NCBI RefSeq assembly: GCF_039540405.1
Contig: NZ_BAABEY010000036.1
Location: forward strand, 620,001-684,000
Length of the DNA: 64,000 bases
Direction: 5' to 3'
DNA from: Ravibacter arvi
Lineage (GTDB): Bacteria > Bacteroidota > Bacteroidia > Cytophagales > Spirosomataceae
Shown: positions 26,493-33,881 of the stretch, piece after piece
Position numbering within the stretch: position 1 is the first letter of the stretch
Layout of the letters: each line of letters starts with the position of its first letter
Translations under genes and position numbers: made by a program
The notes under the pieces: model-generated
Databases searched by the model: none
Told to the model about the DNA's origin: nothing
Seen by the model: the letters and a program-made list of their open reading frames with translations, nothing else

Positions 26493-27542
26493 TTACAAAA
26501 AATCCTTCAGAAACCGGTTAATGGGGAGCGGCTTTGGGAGCTCTTTTATTTCGCCGGGCGTATACCATTGCAATTCCGCCGGCAGTGACACGGTTTCCGG
26601 GAGTTCGAGCATGGAAAAGGAAATCAGAAGGCGGCGATGCGTTAAAAGGTGCTTTGCCGGGCCCGAAACCGGGGTGGGCGAGAACCGGGCAAGGTCTTCA
26701 GGAAGCACCGCCGGCCAGTCGGGTGCGGCTCCCGCCTCTACTTCGAGGAAGTCGAAAAGCCCTTCCCAGATATCCTTTCCGGTGCGTTCTTTCATCGCGA
26801 TGCTGCCGTTTCTGCACAATACCACGTAATGGATATGGCGCTCTTTTACCTGTGTTTTCTTGTTTTTTACGGGCAGCATGCTTTGTGCTTCATGACGAAA
26901 TGCATAGCAGGTACTGTTAACCGGGCAGCTCGGGCAGAGCGGAGAAACGGGCGTGCACTGCAGCGCGCCGAATTCCATTATAGCCTGGTTGAAAGTGGCC
27001 GCCTGCCCGGGCGGCATGGCCATCGCGGCGGCTTTTTTGAATAAATTTCTTGAGGCCGGGTTGGCGATGTCTTCGAATATGCCGTAGTACCTGGACAACA
27101 CGCGAAAGACGTTTCCATCCACGACGGGGGTTTGCTCATCGAAGGCAAAGGAAGCGATTGCCGACGCGGTATAATCGCCGACACCCCTGAGCCCGATCAG
27201 TTCCCGGTAGCTGGCAGGAAACTTTCCGCCGTACTCCAGCACGATCGTCCGGGCGGTGGCATGCATGTTCCTGGCCCTGGAATAGTACCCCAGGCCTTGC
27301 CACAGGGCGAGCACTTCCTTTTCTGAGGCGGCGGCAAGGGCATGAATATCGGGAAAGGCTTGCATGAAGCGCTCGTAATACGGGCGGCCCTGGACCACCC
27401 GTGTTTGCTGGAGGATTACTTCGGAAAGCCAGATCGGGTAGGGATCGCGGGTGCGCCGCCAGGGGAGGTCCCGGCTATTGCTCTGGTACCAGTCAACTAG
27501 TTTATATCCAAAATGAGCGGTGAGAGTTGCTTGGGTGTTCAT
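26493..27542 (-). CDS. mutY: A/G-specific adenine DNA glycosylase
   Basis: A 349-residue base-excision repair enzyme removing adenine mispaired with 8-oxoguanine. It has a helix-hairpin-helix (LRGVGDYTASAIASFAFDE) with the catalytic Asp in VVDGNVFRVLSR, and an iron-sulfur cluster motif with four Cys (C-x6-C-x2-C-x5-C: CTPVSPLCPSCPVNSTC). The catalytic Glu is in EVILQQTRV near residue 43. The C-terminal NUDIX-like domain (about 235-349) recognises 8-oxoguanine. All key residues are present. It is the first gene of the mutY-ssb-gldE run and is divergent from the HU gene. Confidence 0.96.
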   Translation of the reverse strand: MNTQATLTAHFGYKLVDWYQSNSRDLPWRRTRDPYPIWLSEVILQQTRVVQGRPYYERFMQAFPDIHALAAASEKEVLALWQGLGYYSRARNMHATARTIVLEYGGKFPASYRELIGLRGVGDYTASAIASFAFDEQTPVVDGNVFRVLSRYYGIFEDIANPASRNLFKKAAAMAMPPGQAATFNQAIMEFGALQCTPVSPLCPSCPVNSTCYAFRHEAQSMLPVKNKKTQVKERHIHYVVLCRNGSIAMKERTGKDIWEGLFDFLEVEAGAAPDWPAVLPEDLARFSPTPVSGPAKHLLTHRRLLISFSMLELPETVSLPAELQWYTPGEIKELPKPLPINRFLKDFL

Positions 27543-27628
27543 AGGCGGCTCAGTCTGATCCCGCGGGGTATCAGGCTGTAACAGAAAAATGTTAGCGGAT
27601 TCAACTTTTTAACTTGATGAAAAAGATG

Positions 27629-27636
27629 TAACTTTG
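27629..27636 (+). promoter_or_regulatory. -7 promoter box of the HU gene
   Basis: TAACTTTG matches TAnnTTTG, 64 bases upstream of the GTG start of the HU gene. The -33 position has only a T-run. Confidence 0.45.
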
Positions 27637-27700
27637 TGTTTTCAAATTTGAACCTAAAAATAAGTAATCAGTAATAGTTTATCTAAAAAGTTAGTATAAA

Positions 27701-28000
27701 GTGACTAAAGCAGAAGTAATAGCTCAAATATCGGAAAAAACCGGTGTAGAGAAGGTTGATGTTCAGCAGACACTTGAGTCTTTTTTTACAGTGATTAAAG
27801 ACACGCTTGCTGCAGGTGAGAATATTTATGTTCGTGGCTTTGGGAGTTTCATCAACAAGAAGCGCGCAAGGAAAGTGGCAAGAAACATCTCGCTGAAAAG
27901 TACAATTATTATTGATGAGCATTTCGTACCGAGTTTTAAGCCGGCCAAGGTTTTCATCGAGCAGGTGAAAGAGAGCGAGGAGCTGAAGGCGCAGTTGTAA
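27701..28000 (+). CDS. HU-family DNA-binding protein (GTG start)
   Basis: A 99-residue histone-like nucleoid protein that bends DNA as a dimer. It has the usual helical N-terminus (TKAEVIAQISEKTGV), the GFGSF turn around residue 47, and a long beta-arm with KKRARKVARN. The C-terminus (FKPAKVFIEQVKE) is normal with a short charged tail. The start is GTG; no ATG is available in frame at a family-consistent position. The TPR gene follows 57 bases later. Confidence 0.94.
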   Translation: MTKAEVIAQISEKTGVEKVDVQQTLESFFTVIKDTLAAGENIYVRGFGSFINKKRARKVARNISLKSTIIIDEHFVPSFKPAKVFIEQVKESEELKAQL

Positions 28001-28057
28001 CCAGGCTGGCCCGGTGCCGGGAAATGTAGAAAAGGTAGTCACTATTTTCAATACCCA

Positions 28058-28882
28058 ATGAATAAAACAACCCTTTTGGTGGTAATACTTTCCGTTGGAT
28101 TGGTAGGTTTGTTATACAGCCTGCCCAAGGGAGTAGTATCCAGCCAGTCGAAGGAGGTTTCTGCCGGGAAAATAGAGGAAAGTACCGATTCTTCGTCGAA
28201 GTCTTCAGAGGCTGAAGCGATGAGTCAGCATGGAGCACAGTCGCTTCAGCCGGAACAGCTGAAAGTGGTTGAAGATTTGAAAAAGGGGTCAGAGGCGGAT
28301 GCAAATAAGCTTGCAGCTGTTTCGGATGCCTTTTTTAAGTTTCAAAAGTTCGACAGCGCAGCGGTTTACGCCGAAAAAGCTGCGGTGGTTGACGCTTCTG
28401 CGGCCAACTACCTGCGTGCCGGGGATCGTTATTATGAAGCGTACACATTTGCGGTCGCGGGAGAGAAAGCTGCTAAATTGGGAGAGAAAACGCGTTTTTT
28501 TTATCAAAAAGCGCTGGAGCTCAACCCGAACTATACGTTGGCCAAGGCGAATATGGCGATGACCTATGTGAATACGGAAAACCCGATGCAGGGCATCACG
28601 ATGTTGCGTGAAATCCTGGATCAGGATCCCACCAATGAAGTCGCTCTGTTTAATATGGGGATTTTGTCAATCCGTTCCAATCAGTACGGCCGGGCGGTTC
28701 AACGTTTCAGCCAGATTATTGCAAACAACCCGGACAACGTAAAAGCGAAGTTTTATCTCGCGGTGAGTCTTTTGGAGACCGGTAAGCCTGATGAGGCGCA
28801 AAAGCTTTTAAAAGAAGTCAAAAACAAGGAGAAGGATCCCATTATCCAGAAGGCGATTGCCGAGCTGGAAGAAAGATTATAG
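28058..28882 (+). CDS. Membrane-anchored tetratricopeptide repeat protein
   Basis: A 274-residue protein. One N-terminal hydrophobic segment (residues 5-22) anchors it or acts as an uncleaved signal. A Ser/Glu-rich linker follows. Residues about 80-270 consist of TPR units (for example AFFKFQKFDSAAVYAEKA, FYQKALELNPNYTLAKANMAM, ALFNMGILSIRSNQYGRAVQRF, AKFYLAVSLLETGKPDEAQKLL). TPR domains mediate protein contacts, and the partner is unknown. Position between HU and a ribosome-associated small protein may reflect a growth-related transcript, which is inference. Confidence 0.85.
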   Translation: MNKTTLLVVILSVGLVGLLYSLPKGVVSSQSKEVSAGKIEESTDSSSKSSEAEAMSQHGAQSLQPEQLKVVEDLKKGSEADANKLAAVSDAFFKFQKFDSAAVYAEKAAVVDASAANYLRAGDRYYEAYTFAVAGEKAAKLGEKTRFFYQKALELNPNYTLAKANMAMTYVNTENPMQGITMLREILDQDPTNEVALFNMGILSIRSNQYGRAVQRFSQIIANNPDNVKAKFYLAVSLLETGKPDEAQKLLKEVKNKEKDPIIQKAIAELEERL

Positions 28883-28963
28883 GCAAATGCTGGGAGTTGC
28901 CTGTTTAAAGGCAGGCCCGTTTTGTCGGAAGATTAAGTAAAAACAATTAAACGTATTAATATT

Positions 28964-29053
28964 ATGCCTTGCGGTAAAAAAAGAAAGCGTCACAAAATTG
29001 CTACGCACAAGAGAAAAAAACGCCTGAGAAAAAACAGACACAAGAAGAAGTAA
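28964..29053 (+). CDS. Small basic mS38/COX24-domain-like protein (bS22-like ribosomal protein candidate)
   Basis: A 29-residue frame starting MPCGKKRKRHKIATHKRKK and ending in NRHKKK, with almost only Lys, Arg, His and a few others. The KKRxKR-K-x-HKRKKRLR pattern is that of the AURKAIP1/COX24 domain, known from mitochondrial mS38 and mycobacterial bS22 at the small-subunit decoding region. The gene is too short for length-limited gene calling. An A/T-rich leader without Shine-Dalgarno precedes it. Its location directly before the RNase G gene fits ribosome-related expression. Function here is inferred from the domain. Confidence 0.8.
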   Translation: MPCGKKRKRHKIATHKRKKRLRKNRHKKK

Positions 29054-29191
29054 TTAGCTTCGCTGTGTTTTGTCTTCGTCAGTGAGGGGGAGTTTCGTCT
29101 AATCTGAAGGCAGGGTAGACGTTTCTCCCGTATTTCCACTGTATGGCGGCCTACGTGTTCTCAACTATTTACACCATGTATCTGGCTAGCA

Positions 29192-30748
29192 TTGAGTAAC
29201 GAATTAGTAATAAATTCTACCGAAAAGGGCGAGCGTATTGCCCTTCTGCAGAATAAACGGCTTCTTGAATATCATGTAGAATCGTCCAACCAGAGTTTCA
29301 CAGTAGGGGATATTTACCTCGGTACCGTGAAAAAGCTGGTGGCAGGTTTGAATGCAGCATTCGTAGACGTAGGCTACGAAAAGGATGCGTTTTTGCATTA
29401 TCTTGATCTTGGCCCAAAGATTAATTCCCTCAACCAGTATACAAAGGATGTTATTGCCAAAAGGGCCAATACGGGAAGCCTGAAGGATGTCCGGATAGAA
29501 CCCGACATCGATAAGCAGGGCAAGATTGACAAGGTGCTGACCAAAGGGCAGCCTATTCTTGTCCAGATTGTCAAAGAGCCGATTTCAACCAAAGGTCCCC
29601 GTTTGTCCTGTGATATTTCCATCGCAGGACGATACATCGTACTGGTTCCCTTCGGAGATTCTGTAAACCTCTCCAAAAAGATTACGGAAAGACAGGAGCG
29701 GCAGCGGCTTCAACGGCTGATGTCCTCCATTAAGCCGCCGAATTTCGGTGTGATTGTCCGGACAGTTGCCCAGGGACATGATGTGGATGAGCTGAACCGC
29801 GATCTGCAGAATTGCCTCGACAAATGGGAACAGGGGATGAAGCTGCTTCGCGACGCCCGTCCGAGAGAAAGGATAATTGGTGAGATGAATCGTACTTCTT
29901 CGATTCTCCGGGATATGCTGAACGAGTCTTTCGACAGCATTACGCTTGATTCCAAGGAGGTCTACGAAGATACCAAGTCGTTTATCCGTACCATTGCGCC
30001 GGAAAAGGAGAATATCGTCAAGCTGTATTCCGGAAAAACCAAAATTTTTGAACAGTTCGGGCTTGAAAAGCAGATTAAATCACTTTTCGGGCGCTCTGTA
30101 AGCCTTCCCGGCGGCGGTTACCTGATCGTAGAGCATACGGAAGCGCTTCATGTGATTGACGTGAACAGCGGGAACAAGTCCAACTCCGAAGAGGACCAGG
30201 AGGCAACTGCACTTAGTGTCAACATAGAAGCGGCCAAGGAAATTGCCCGGCAATTGCGGCTGCGTGATATGGGCGGTATTATAGTGGTCGACTTCATTGA
30301 CATGAAGAAGGCCGAGAACCGCAAGACCGTGTATGAAACCATGCGGGAGGTCATGCGGTCGGAACGTTCGAAGTTTACAATTCTTCCGTTATCAAAATTC
30401 GGGTTGATGCAAATCACCCGCCAGCGTGTACGCCCGGAACTCAACGTGGTGACCCGCGAAACCTGCCCGACCTGCAACGGCACCGGGAACATCCAGGCGA
30501 GTATCCTGGTGACGGATTCAATTGAAAGCCACCTGGATTACATACTTACCAAGCAGAACGAAAGGGCCGTCAGTATTGTACTGCATCCTTATCTTCACGC
30601 TTATTTTACAAAAGGCTTCATTTCCGAGCAAATGAGGTGGCTTTTCAAGTACAAGACCTGGGTTACGCTTATTCCGGACAGCGCAATCGGCATAACGGAA
30701 TTTAAATTCCACAACCGTTTCGGCGAGGAGATGGAGTTGGTGGGTTAG
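29192..30748 (+). CDS. rng: Ribonuclease G/E-family endoribonuclease (TTG start)
   Basis: A 518-residue cytoplasmic RNase, in the size range of RNase G (about 490-520) rather than long RNase E. An S1 domain lies near residues 35-130 (GDIYLGTVKKLVAGLNAAFVDVG). The catalytic DNase I-like part carries the metal-binding Asp pair in HVIDVNSGN and IVVDFIDMK. The Zn-link CPTCNGTG is around residue 425. It processes rRNA and turns over mRNA. The start is TTG at 29192, immediately before SNELVINSTEKG. The upstream ATG at 29175 runs into a stop after seven codons, so it cannot be used. It converges on the next gene 15 bases away. Confidence 0.93.
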   Translation: MSNELVINSTEKGERIALLQNKRLLEYHVESSNQSFTVGDIYLGTVKKLVAGLNAAFVDVGYEKDAFLHYLDLGPKINSLNQYTKDVIAKRANTGSLKDVRIEPDIDKQGKIDKVLTKGQPILVQIVKEPISTKGPRLSCDISIAGRYIVLVPFGDSVNLSKKITERQERQRLQRLMSSIKPPNFGVIVRTVAQGHDVDELNRDLQNCLDKWEQGMKLLRDARPRERIIGEMNRTSSILRDMLNESFDSITLDSKEVYEDTKSFIRTIAPEKENIVKLYSGKTKIFEQFGLEKQIKSLFGRSVSLPGGGYLIVEHTEALHVIDVNSGNKSNSEEDQEATALSVNIEAAKEIARQLRLRDMGGIIVVDFIDMKKAENRKTVYETMREVMRSERSKFTILPLSKFGLMQITRQRVRPELNVVTRETCPTCNGTGNIQASILVTDSIESHLDYILTKQNERAVSIVLHPYLHAYFTKGFISEQMRWLFKYKTWVTLIPDSAIGITEFKFHNRFGEEMELVG

Positions 30749-30763
30749 CGTGCTGCCCCGGCC

Positions 30764-31591
30764 TTACCTGTTTTTCCAGACGGCGTGCCGCTTTTCCTTA
30801 AAAGCATGAATTCCTTCGGCAGCGTCCTCGGATTGCAGTAGTTTTTCAAGTTCTTCCTGCAGCATCCTGTAAAGGGTTGCCTGATTGTTGTGCGTATGCA
30901 TGGCCTGGAAAGCCCGCATCCCGCTGGAAATAGCCAGGGGGGCACTGGCTGCAAGTTGCCCGGCCAGTTCGCTTACCTTTTCCTGTATGGAGCCCGCGTT
31001 TATCACGTCTGAAAGCAGCCCCATCTGATGCGCCTCGGCAGAGGTGTACAACCGGCCTGTCATGCACATTTCCATTATCTTTCTTTCCGGTACCCGCCTG
31101 GAAAGCGATGCCATAACCTGCATCGGCCAGATTCCTCTTTTAACCTCGGGCAAGGAAAAATGTACCTCAGGAGTAGCATAGGCAAAGGTCGCTCCCGCCA
31201 GGATCAGAAACCCGCCGGCTAATACCGGCCCTTCAATTTGGGCGATTGAAGGTTTGTAGGTAAAAGCAAAGGCTTCGCCGAGATTGACTTTCCGCTGCGG
31301 GGCAGGAATTGATCGCTGCACACCTGCGTCCAGGAAGGCATTCAGATCAGCCCCGGCGCAGAAAACAGGCCCTTCGGCCTTGATTACCAGGCACCGGATG
31401 GCGGTGTCCTGGTTGGCATAGCCCAGCACAAAAGCAATTTCTTCAGCCATTGCCTGGTTGAAAGCGTTTCGCTTCCCGGGCCTGGCAAGCGTAAGGGTGA
31501 GTACGTAATCTTTTACTTCCACCTTGAGGTACTGCAGGCGAGCAGGGTCGAATCGTGTATAGGTGTCCGGCGCAAAAAAAGGTGATTGCAT
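30764..31591 (-). CDS. Enoyl-CoA hydratase/isomerase-family protein lacking one catalytic Glu
   Basis: A 275-residue crotonase-fold protein. The oxyanion hole is visible in FCAGADLNAF near residues 78-86 and around LAGGFL near 124-129. In hydratases the second helix reads GGGCEL with the first catalytic Glu. Here the aligned position is Leu129 (AGGFLILAG), while the second Glu is kept as Glu149 in SLPEVKRG. One-Glu crotonases are often isomerases, hydrolases or decarboxylases, so classical hydratase activity is doubtful. It lies 30 bases downstream of the HMG-CoA lyase-like gene and may act in the same branched-chain acyl-CoA route, which is inference. Confidence 0.82.
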   Translation of the reverse strand: MQSPFFAPDTYTRFDPARLQYLKVEVKDYVLTLTLARPGKRNAFNQAMAEEIAFVLGYANQDTAIRCLVIKAEGPVFCAGADLNAFLDAGVQRSIPAPQRKVNLGEAFAFTYKPSIAQIEGPVLAGGFLILAGATFAYATPEVHFSLPEVKRGIWPMQVMASLSRRVPERKIMEMCMTGRLYTSAEAHQMGLLSDVINAGSIQEKVSELAGQLAASAPLAISSGMRAFQAMHTHNNQATLYRMLQEELEKLLQSEDAAEGIHAFKEKRHAVWKNR

Positions 31592-31621
31592 GGCTTACGT
31601 TGGTTTTGGGAGCGATGTCCG

Positions 31622-32497
31622 CTATTTATTGGCGGCGATTTGCGTACGGAATATTTCCCTCGCCTCTTCCAGTGCTGCGGAATTAAGGTTGGGGGCCAGC
31701 TTGTGTTTCCGGGCGAAATAGACCAGGTTTTCGGTGGCAATATTCCCGACGAGATCATCCTGCGCAAACGGGCAACCGCCAAACCCTGAAATGGTACCAT
31801 CAAAGCGCCTGCATCCTGCGTCAAAAGCCGCCGATACTTTTTCCAGCCAGGCGTCTGGACGGGAGTGAAAGTGCGCGCCTACCCTGAGATCAGGAAAAAT
31901 GCGCGCGATTCCTTCAAAAACAAGGCTTATTTCGTCAGGCTTTGCGAGGCCGACAGTATCGGCAAGGGAAAAGTTTTTTATGCCCAGCGCTGAAAGCTTT
32001 TCCACCCAATTGAAAACGGTATCCGCGGTCCAGGGATCACCATAAGGATTTCCGAAACCCATTGACAGGTATACGACCAGTTCCTTCCCTTTTTTTTGGC
32101 ATAAGGCATAAATGTCTGCTACGGTCCTGAAGGATTGTCCGATGCTTGCATTCGTATTTTTCAATTGAAAGGTTTCCGACAGCGAAAAGGGGTAGCCAAC
32201 GTCGCTGATTTTTTCCTGTTCGCAGGCCAGTTCAGAACCTTTCAGGTTGGCAACAATAGCCAATAGCCTGGAATGGCTTTTTTCGAGTGAAACGGCTGCC
32301 AGTAATTTTGCGGTATCGCTGACCTGCGGCACGGCCCTGGGTGAGACAAAACTCCCTACATCTATTGTGTCAAAACCCGTCTCGATGAGTTTTTGTACAT
32401 ACCGGGCTTTGAGCCCGGTGGGTATAAAGGCATGCATACCCTGCCAGGCATCCCGCGGGCATTCTACCAGGTGCAGCCGGTGTATCGGAGTTGACAT
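31622..32497 (-). CDS. Hydroxymethylglutaryl-CoA lyase-family protein
   Basis: A 291-residue TIM-barrel aldolase of the HMG-CoA lyase/homocitrate synthase superfamily. The N-terminal ECPRDAWQG corresponds to the EVGPRDGLQ metal and substrate loop (Arg-Asp retained). The metal-binding HFHSRP lies near residue 208, and GFGGCPFA near 238-245 carries the catalytic Cys signature of HMG-CoA lyases. The family splits HMG-CoA to acetoacetate and acetyl-CoA in leucine degradation. The first motif is shifted from consensus, so a related substrate is possible. It is probably cotranscribed with the enoyl-CoA hydratase-like gene. Confidence 0.83.
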   Translation of the reverse strand: MSTPIHRLHLVECPRDAWQGMHAFIPTGLKARYVQKLIETGFDTIDVGSFVSPRAVPQVSDTAKLLAAVSLEKSHSRLLAIVANLKGSELACEQEKISDVGYPFSLSETFQLKNTNASIGQSFRTVADIYALCQKKGKELVVYLSMGFGNPYGDPWTADTVFNWVEKLSALGIKNFSLADTVGLAKPDEISLVFEGIARIFPDLRVGAHFHSRPDAWLEKVSAAFDAGCRRFDGTISGFGGCPFAQDDLVGNIATENLVYFARKHKLAPNLNSAALEEAREIFRTQIAANK

Positions 32498-32591
32498 AGG
32501 CTTGTCTTTCTCCTAAAGTAGCACTTTCCTGCAGAAGGTGCAAGGCCGGTTGTCGCAGCTTATTAAACAGACGGCTGTCCGAAGAGCGCGG

Positions 32592-33296
32592 TCAGATCAG
32601 GCGTATGCCAAGGGTGATCTGCCATGATTTCAGTTTTTGCTTTACAGTCGAGCTGTTGTCGCCGGTGTTTACCTGGAAAGAATTGATATTAGATAGCGTC
32701 CCTTCTCTTCTGACATCGAGACTCAACCCGAAAATGTCGAGGCCCGCACCGACCTGGTAACCGAAAACAGCCTCCGACATTGCATTTGGTGAGGTAGTGT
32801 AGTACCGGATAGCGTCCTTTATTTTCTGGTTGTTCCCGATTTTAAACATAGCTACCGGGCCGGCGTTTACACGGAAGGGCCCGCCTTTCAGTCCGAACAG
32901 CAAGGGTACGTCAATACTGCTGAATTTATAGTCAATCTGTTTGACGGTAGGAGTCGGACCGTCGTTTTGCTGAATGTCGAATCGCCCTCCTTTGGTGGAG
33001 ACCAGCACCTCGGGCTGTACATAAAAGCCTGATCCGAAGCGCATGTAAATCCCGCCGGACCAACCGGTCTTGCTGTCGAAACTTTCCTGGAGATTATCCT
33101 TTACGGTGTGGCCGTCATAGTCCAGATAGGGGTTTCCCTGGCCGTCATAACGGGTGGTAAGGAAATTGCCCATCGAAAGTTTCGAAAGGTTGACGCCCCC
33201 CTTGATTCCCATCGTGAATTTTTTCCCCTGGGCGCCGGCTGTATTGGTCAAAAAAGACGCAATTAACAGGAATAGAATGATGTGGTTTGATTTCAT
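32592..33296 (-). CDS. Outer-membrane beta-barrel protein (PorT-family-like)
   Basis: A 234-residue secreted protein: a signal peptide of about 22 residues (ending near NTAGA), then alternating hydrophobic and polar strands typical of an 8-stranded barrel (TMGIKGGVNLSKL, GGIYMRFGSGFYVQPEVLVSTKGG, SIDVPLLFGLKGGPFRVNAGPVAMF, QVGAGLDIFGLSLDVRREG, WQITLGIRLI). It belongs to the large DUF/PorT-like barrel group of Bacteroidota with unknown function. No SusC or secretion partner is adjacent. Its leader at 33298 is part of a 53-bp directly repeated sequence. Confidence 0.82.
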   Translation of the reverse strand: MKSNHIILFLLIASFLTNTAGAQGKKFTMGIKGGVNLSKLSMGNFLTTRYDGQGNPYLDYDGHTVKDNLQESFDSKTGWSGGIYMRFGSGFYVQPEVLVSTKGGRFDIQQNDGPTPTVKQIDYKFSSIDVPLLFGLKGGPFRVNAGPVAMFKIGNNQKIKDAIRYYTTSPNAMSEAVFGYQVGAGLDIFGLSLDVRREGTLSNINSFQVNTGDNSSTVKQKLKSWQITLGIRLI

Positions 33297-33297
33297 A

Positions 33298-33561
33298 GTT
33301 TGTGAAAAAGGTGTGAGCTATGAGCTGCAAGCTGTGAGTTGGTTGTCGGATGGGAGATCGGAAATCAGAAATCGGAAATCAGCCCTGGTTATTGTTTGTG
33401 AAAAAGGTGTGAGCTGTGAGCTGCAAGCTGTGAGTTGGTTGTCGGACATCGGAGGTCGGAAGTCCGATGTCCGATGTCCGACCTCCGATGTCCAAAAAAA
33501 AGCCACAATCTATCCTCACCCCTCATCGCTCAAACCTCACCCCTCAAGCCTCACAGCTGTT
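33298..33561. repeat. Composite heptamer-periodic element: outer TGAGGTG-like arms, inner GGAAATC-like hairpin
   Basis: Two copies of a 53-bp sequence (33298-33350 and 33394-33446, offset 96, one mismatch) each hold units GTGAGCT, ATGAGCT or GTGAGCT, GCAAGCT, GTGAGTT. Between and after them are GGAAATC-type units; 33440-33494 is nearly self-complementary (ACATCGGAGGTCGGAAGTCC against complementary TCCGATG and TCCGACC units). The right side 33510-33558 has CCTCACC, CCTCATC, GCTCAAA, CCTCACC and CCTCAAG units complementary to the left arms. The layout is nested B-A-A'-B'. It fills the gap between the beta-barrel and radA upstream sequence. Confidence 0.8.
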
Positions 33562-33617
33562 GAATAACGACCGTCTTGCGAAAATGTGATGGAAGATTTA
33601 ATTTTTTTGATGGGGAA

Positions 33618-33881
33618 TTAGCTGACCGGCCTTCGCTATCTTGCAATGTTGCAGGTAAGGGGTGAGGTGTGAGCCATGAGTTGTGAGGGGTTGGCTTTTT
33701 GCTCACAGCTCATGGCCCATAGCCATTAAATCATATGTCAAAACAGAAATTAGCAGACCGGCCTTCGCTATCTTGCAATGTTGCAGGTAAGGAGTGAGCC
33801 ATGAGTTGTGAGGGGTTGGCTTTTTGCTCACAGCTCACGGCTCATGGCCCATAGCCATTAAATCATATGTCAAAACAGAAA
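33618..33881. repeat. 132-bp tandem duplication including the radA start and a heptamer hairpin
   Basis: Copy 1 is 33618-33749 and copy 2 is 33750-33881. Both begin TTAGCNGACCGGCCTTCGC and end with the first five radA codons. They differ by one substitution (T/A at the sixth base), by a 7-base unit present only in copy 1 (after GTAAGG), and by a 7-base unit present only in copy 2 (GCTCACG). Each copy contains inverted arms (GCCATGAGTTGTGAG against CTCACAGCTCATGGC) around a loop of about 14 bases. Confidence 0.92.
33735..33797 (+). pseudogene. Vestigial radA start left by the tandem duplication
   Basis: ATG at 33735 repeats the first five radA codons (MSKQK) and then runs 15 codons through duplicated non-coding sequence to a TGA. 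It is a by-product of the duplication and is probably either untranslated or a 20-residue leader peptide just upstream of the true radA start at 33867. Confidence 0.6.

Noticed and set aside
28896..28922. Terminator after the TPR gene (GCCTG/CAGGC with TTTT)
   Set aside because: The stem has only five base pairs and a genuine gene follows 40 bases later, so it is not supported well enough to list.
33298..33881. CRISPR array
   Set aside because: The period is 7 bases with drifting units and inverted arms, not 25-40-base repeats with unique spacers, and no cas genes are near.
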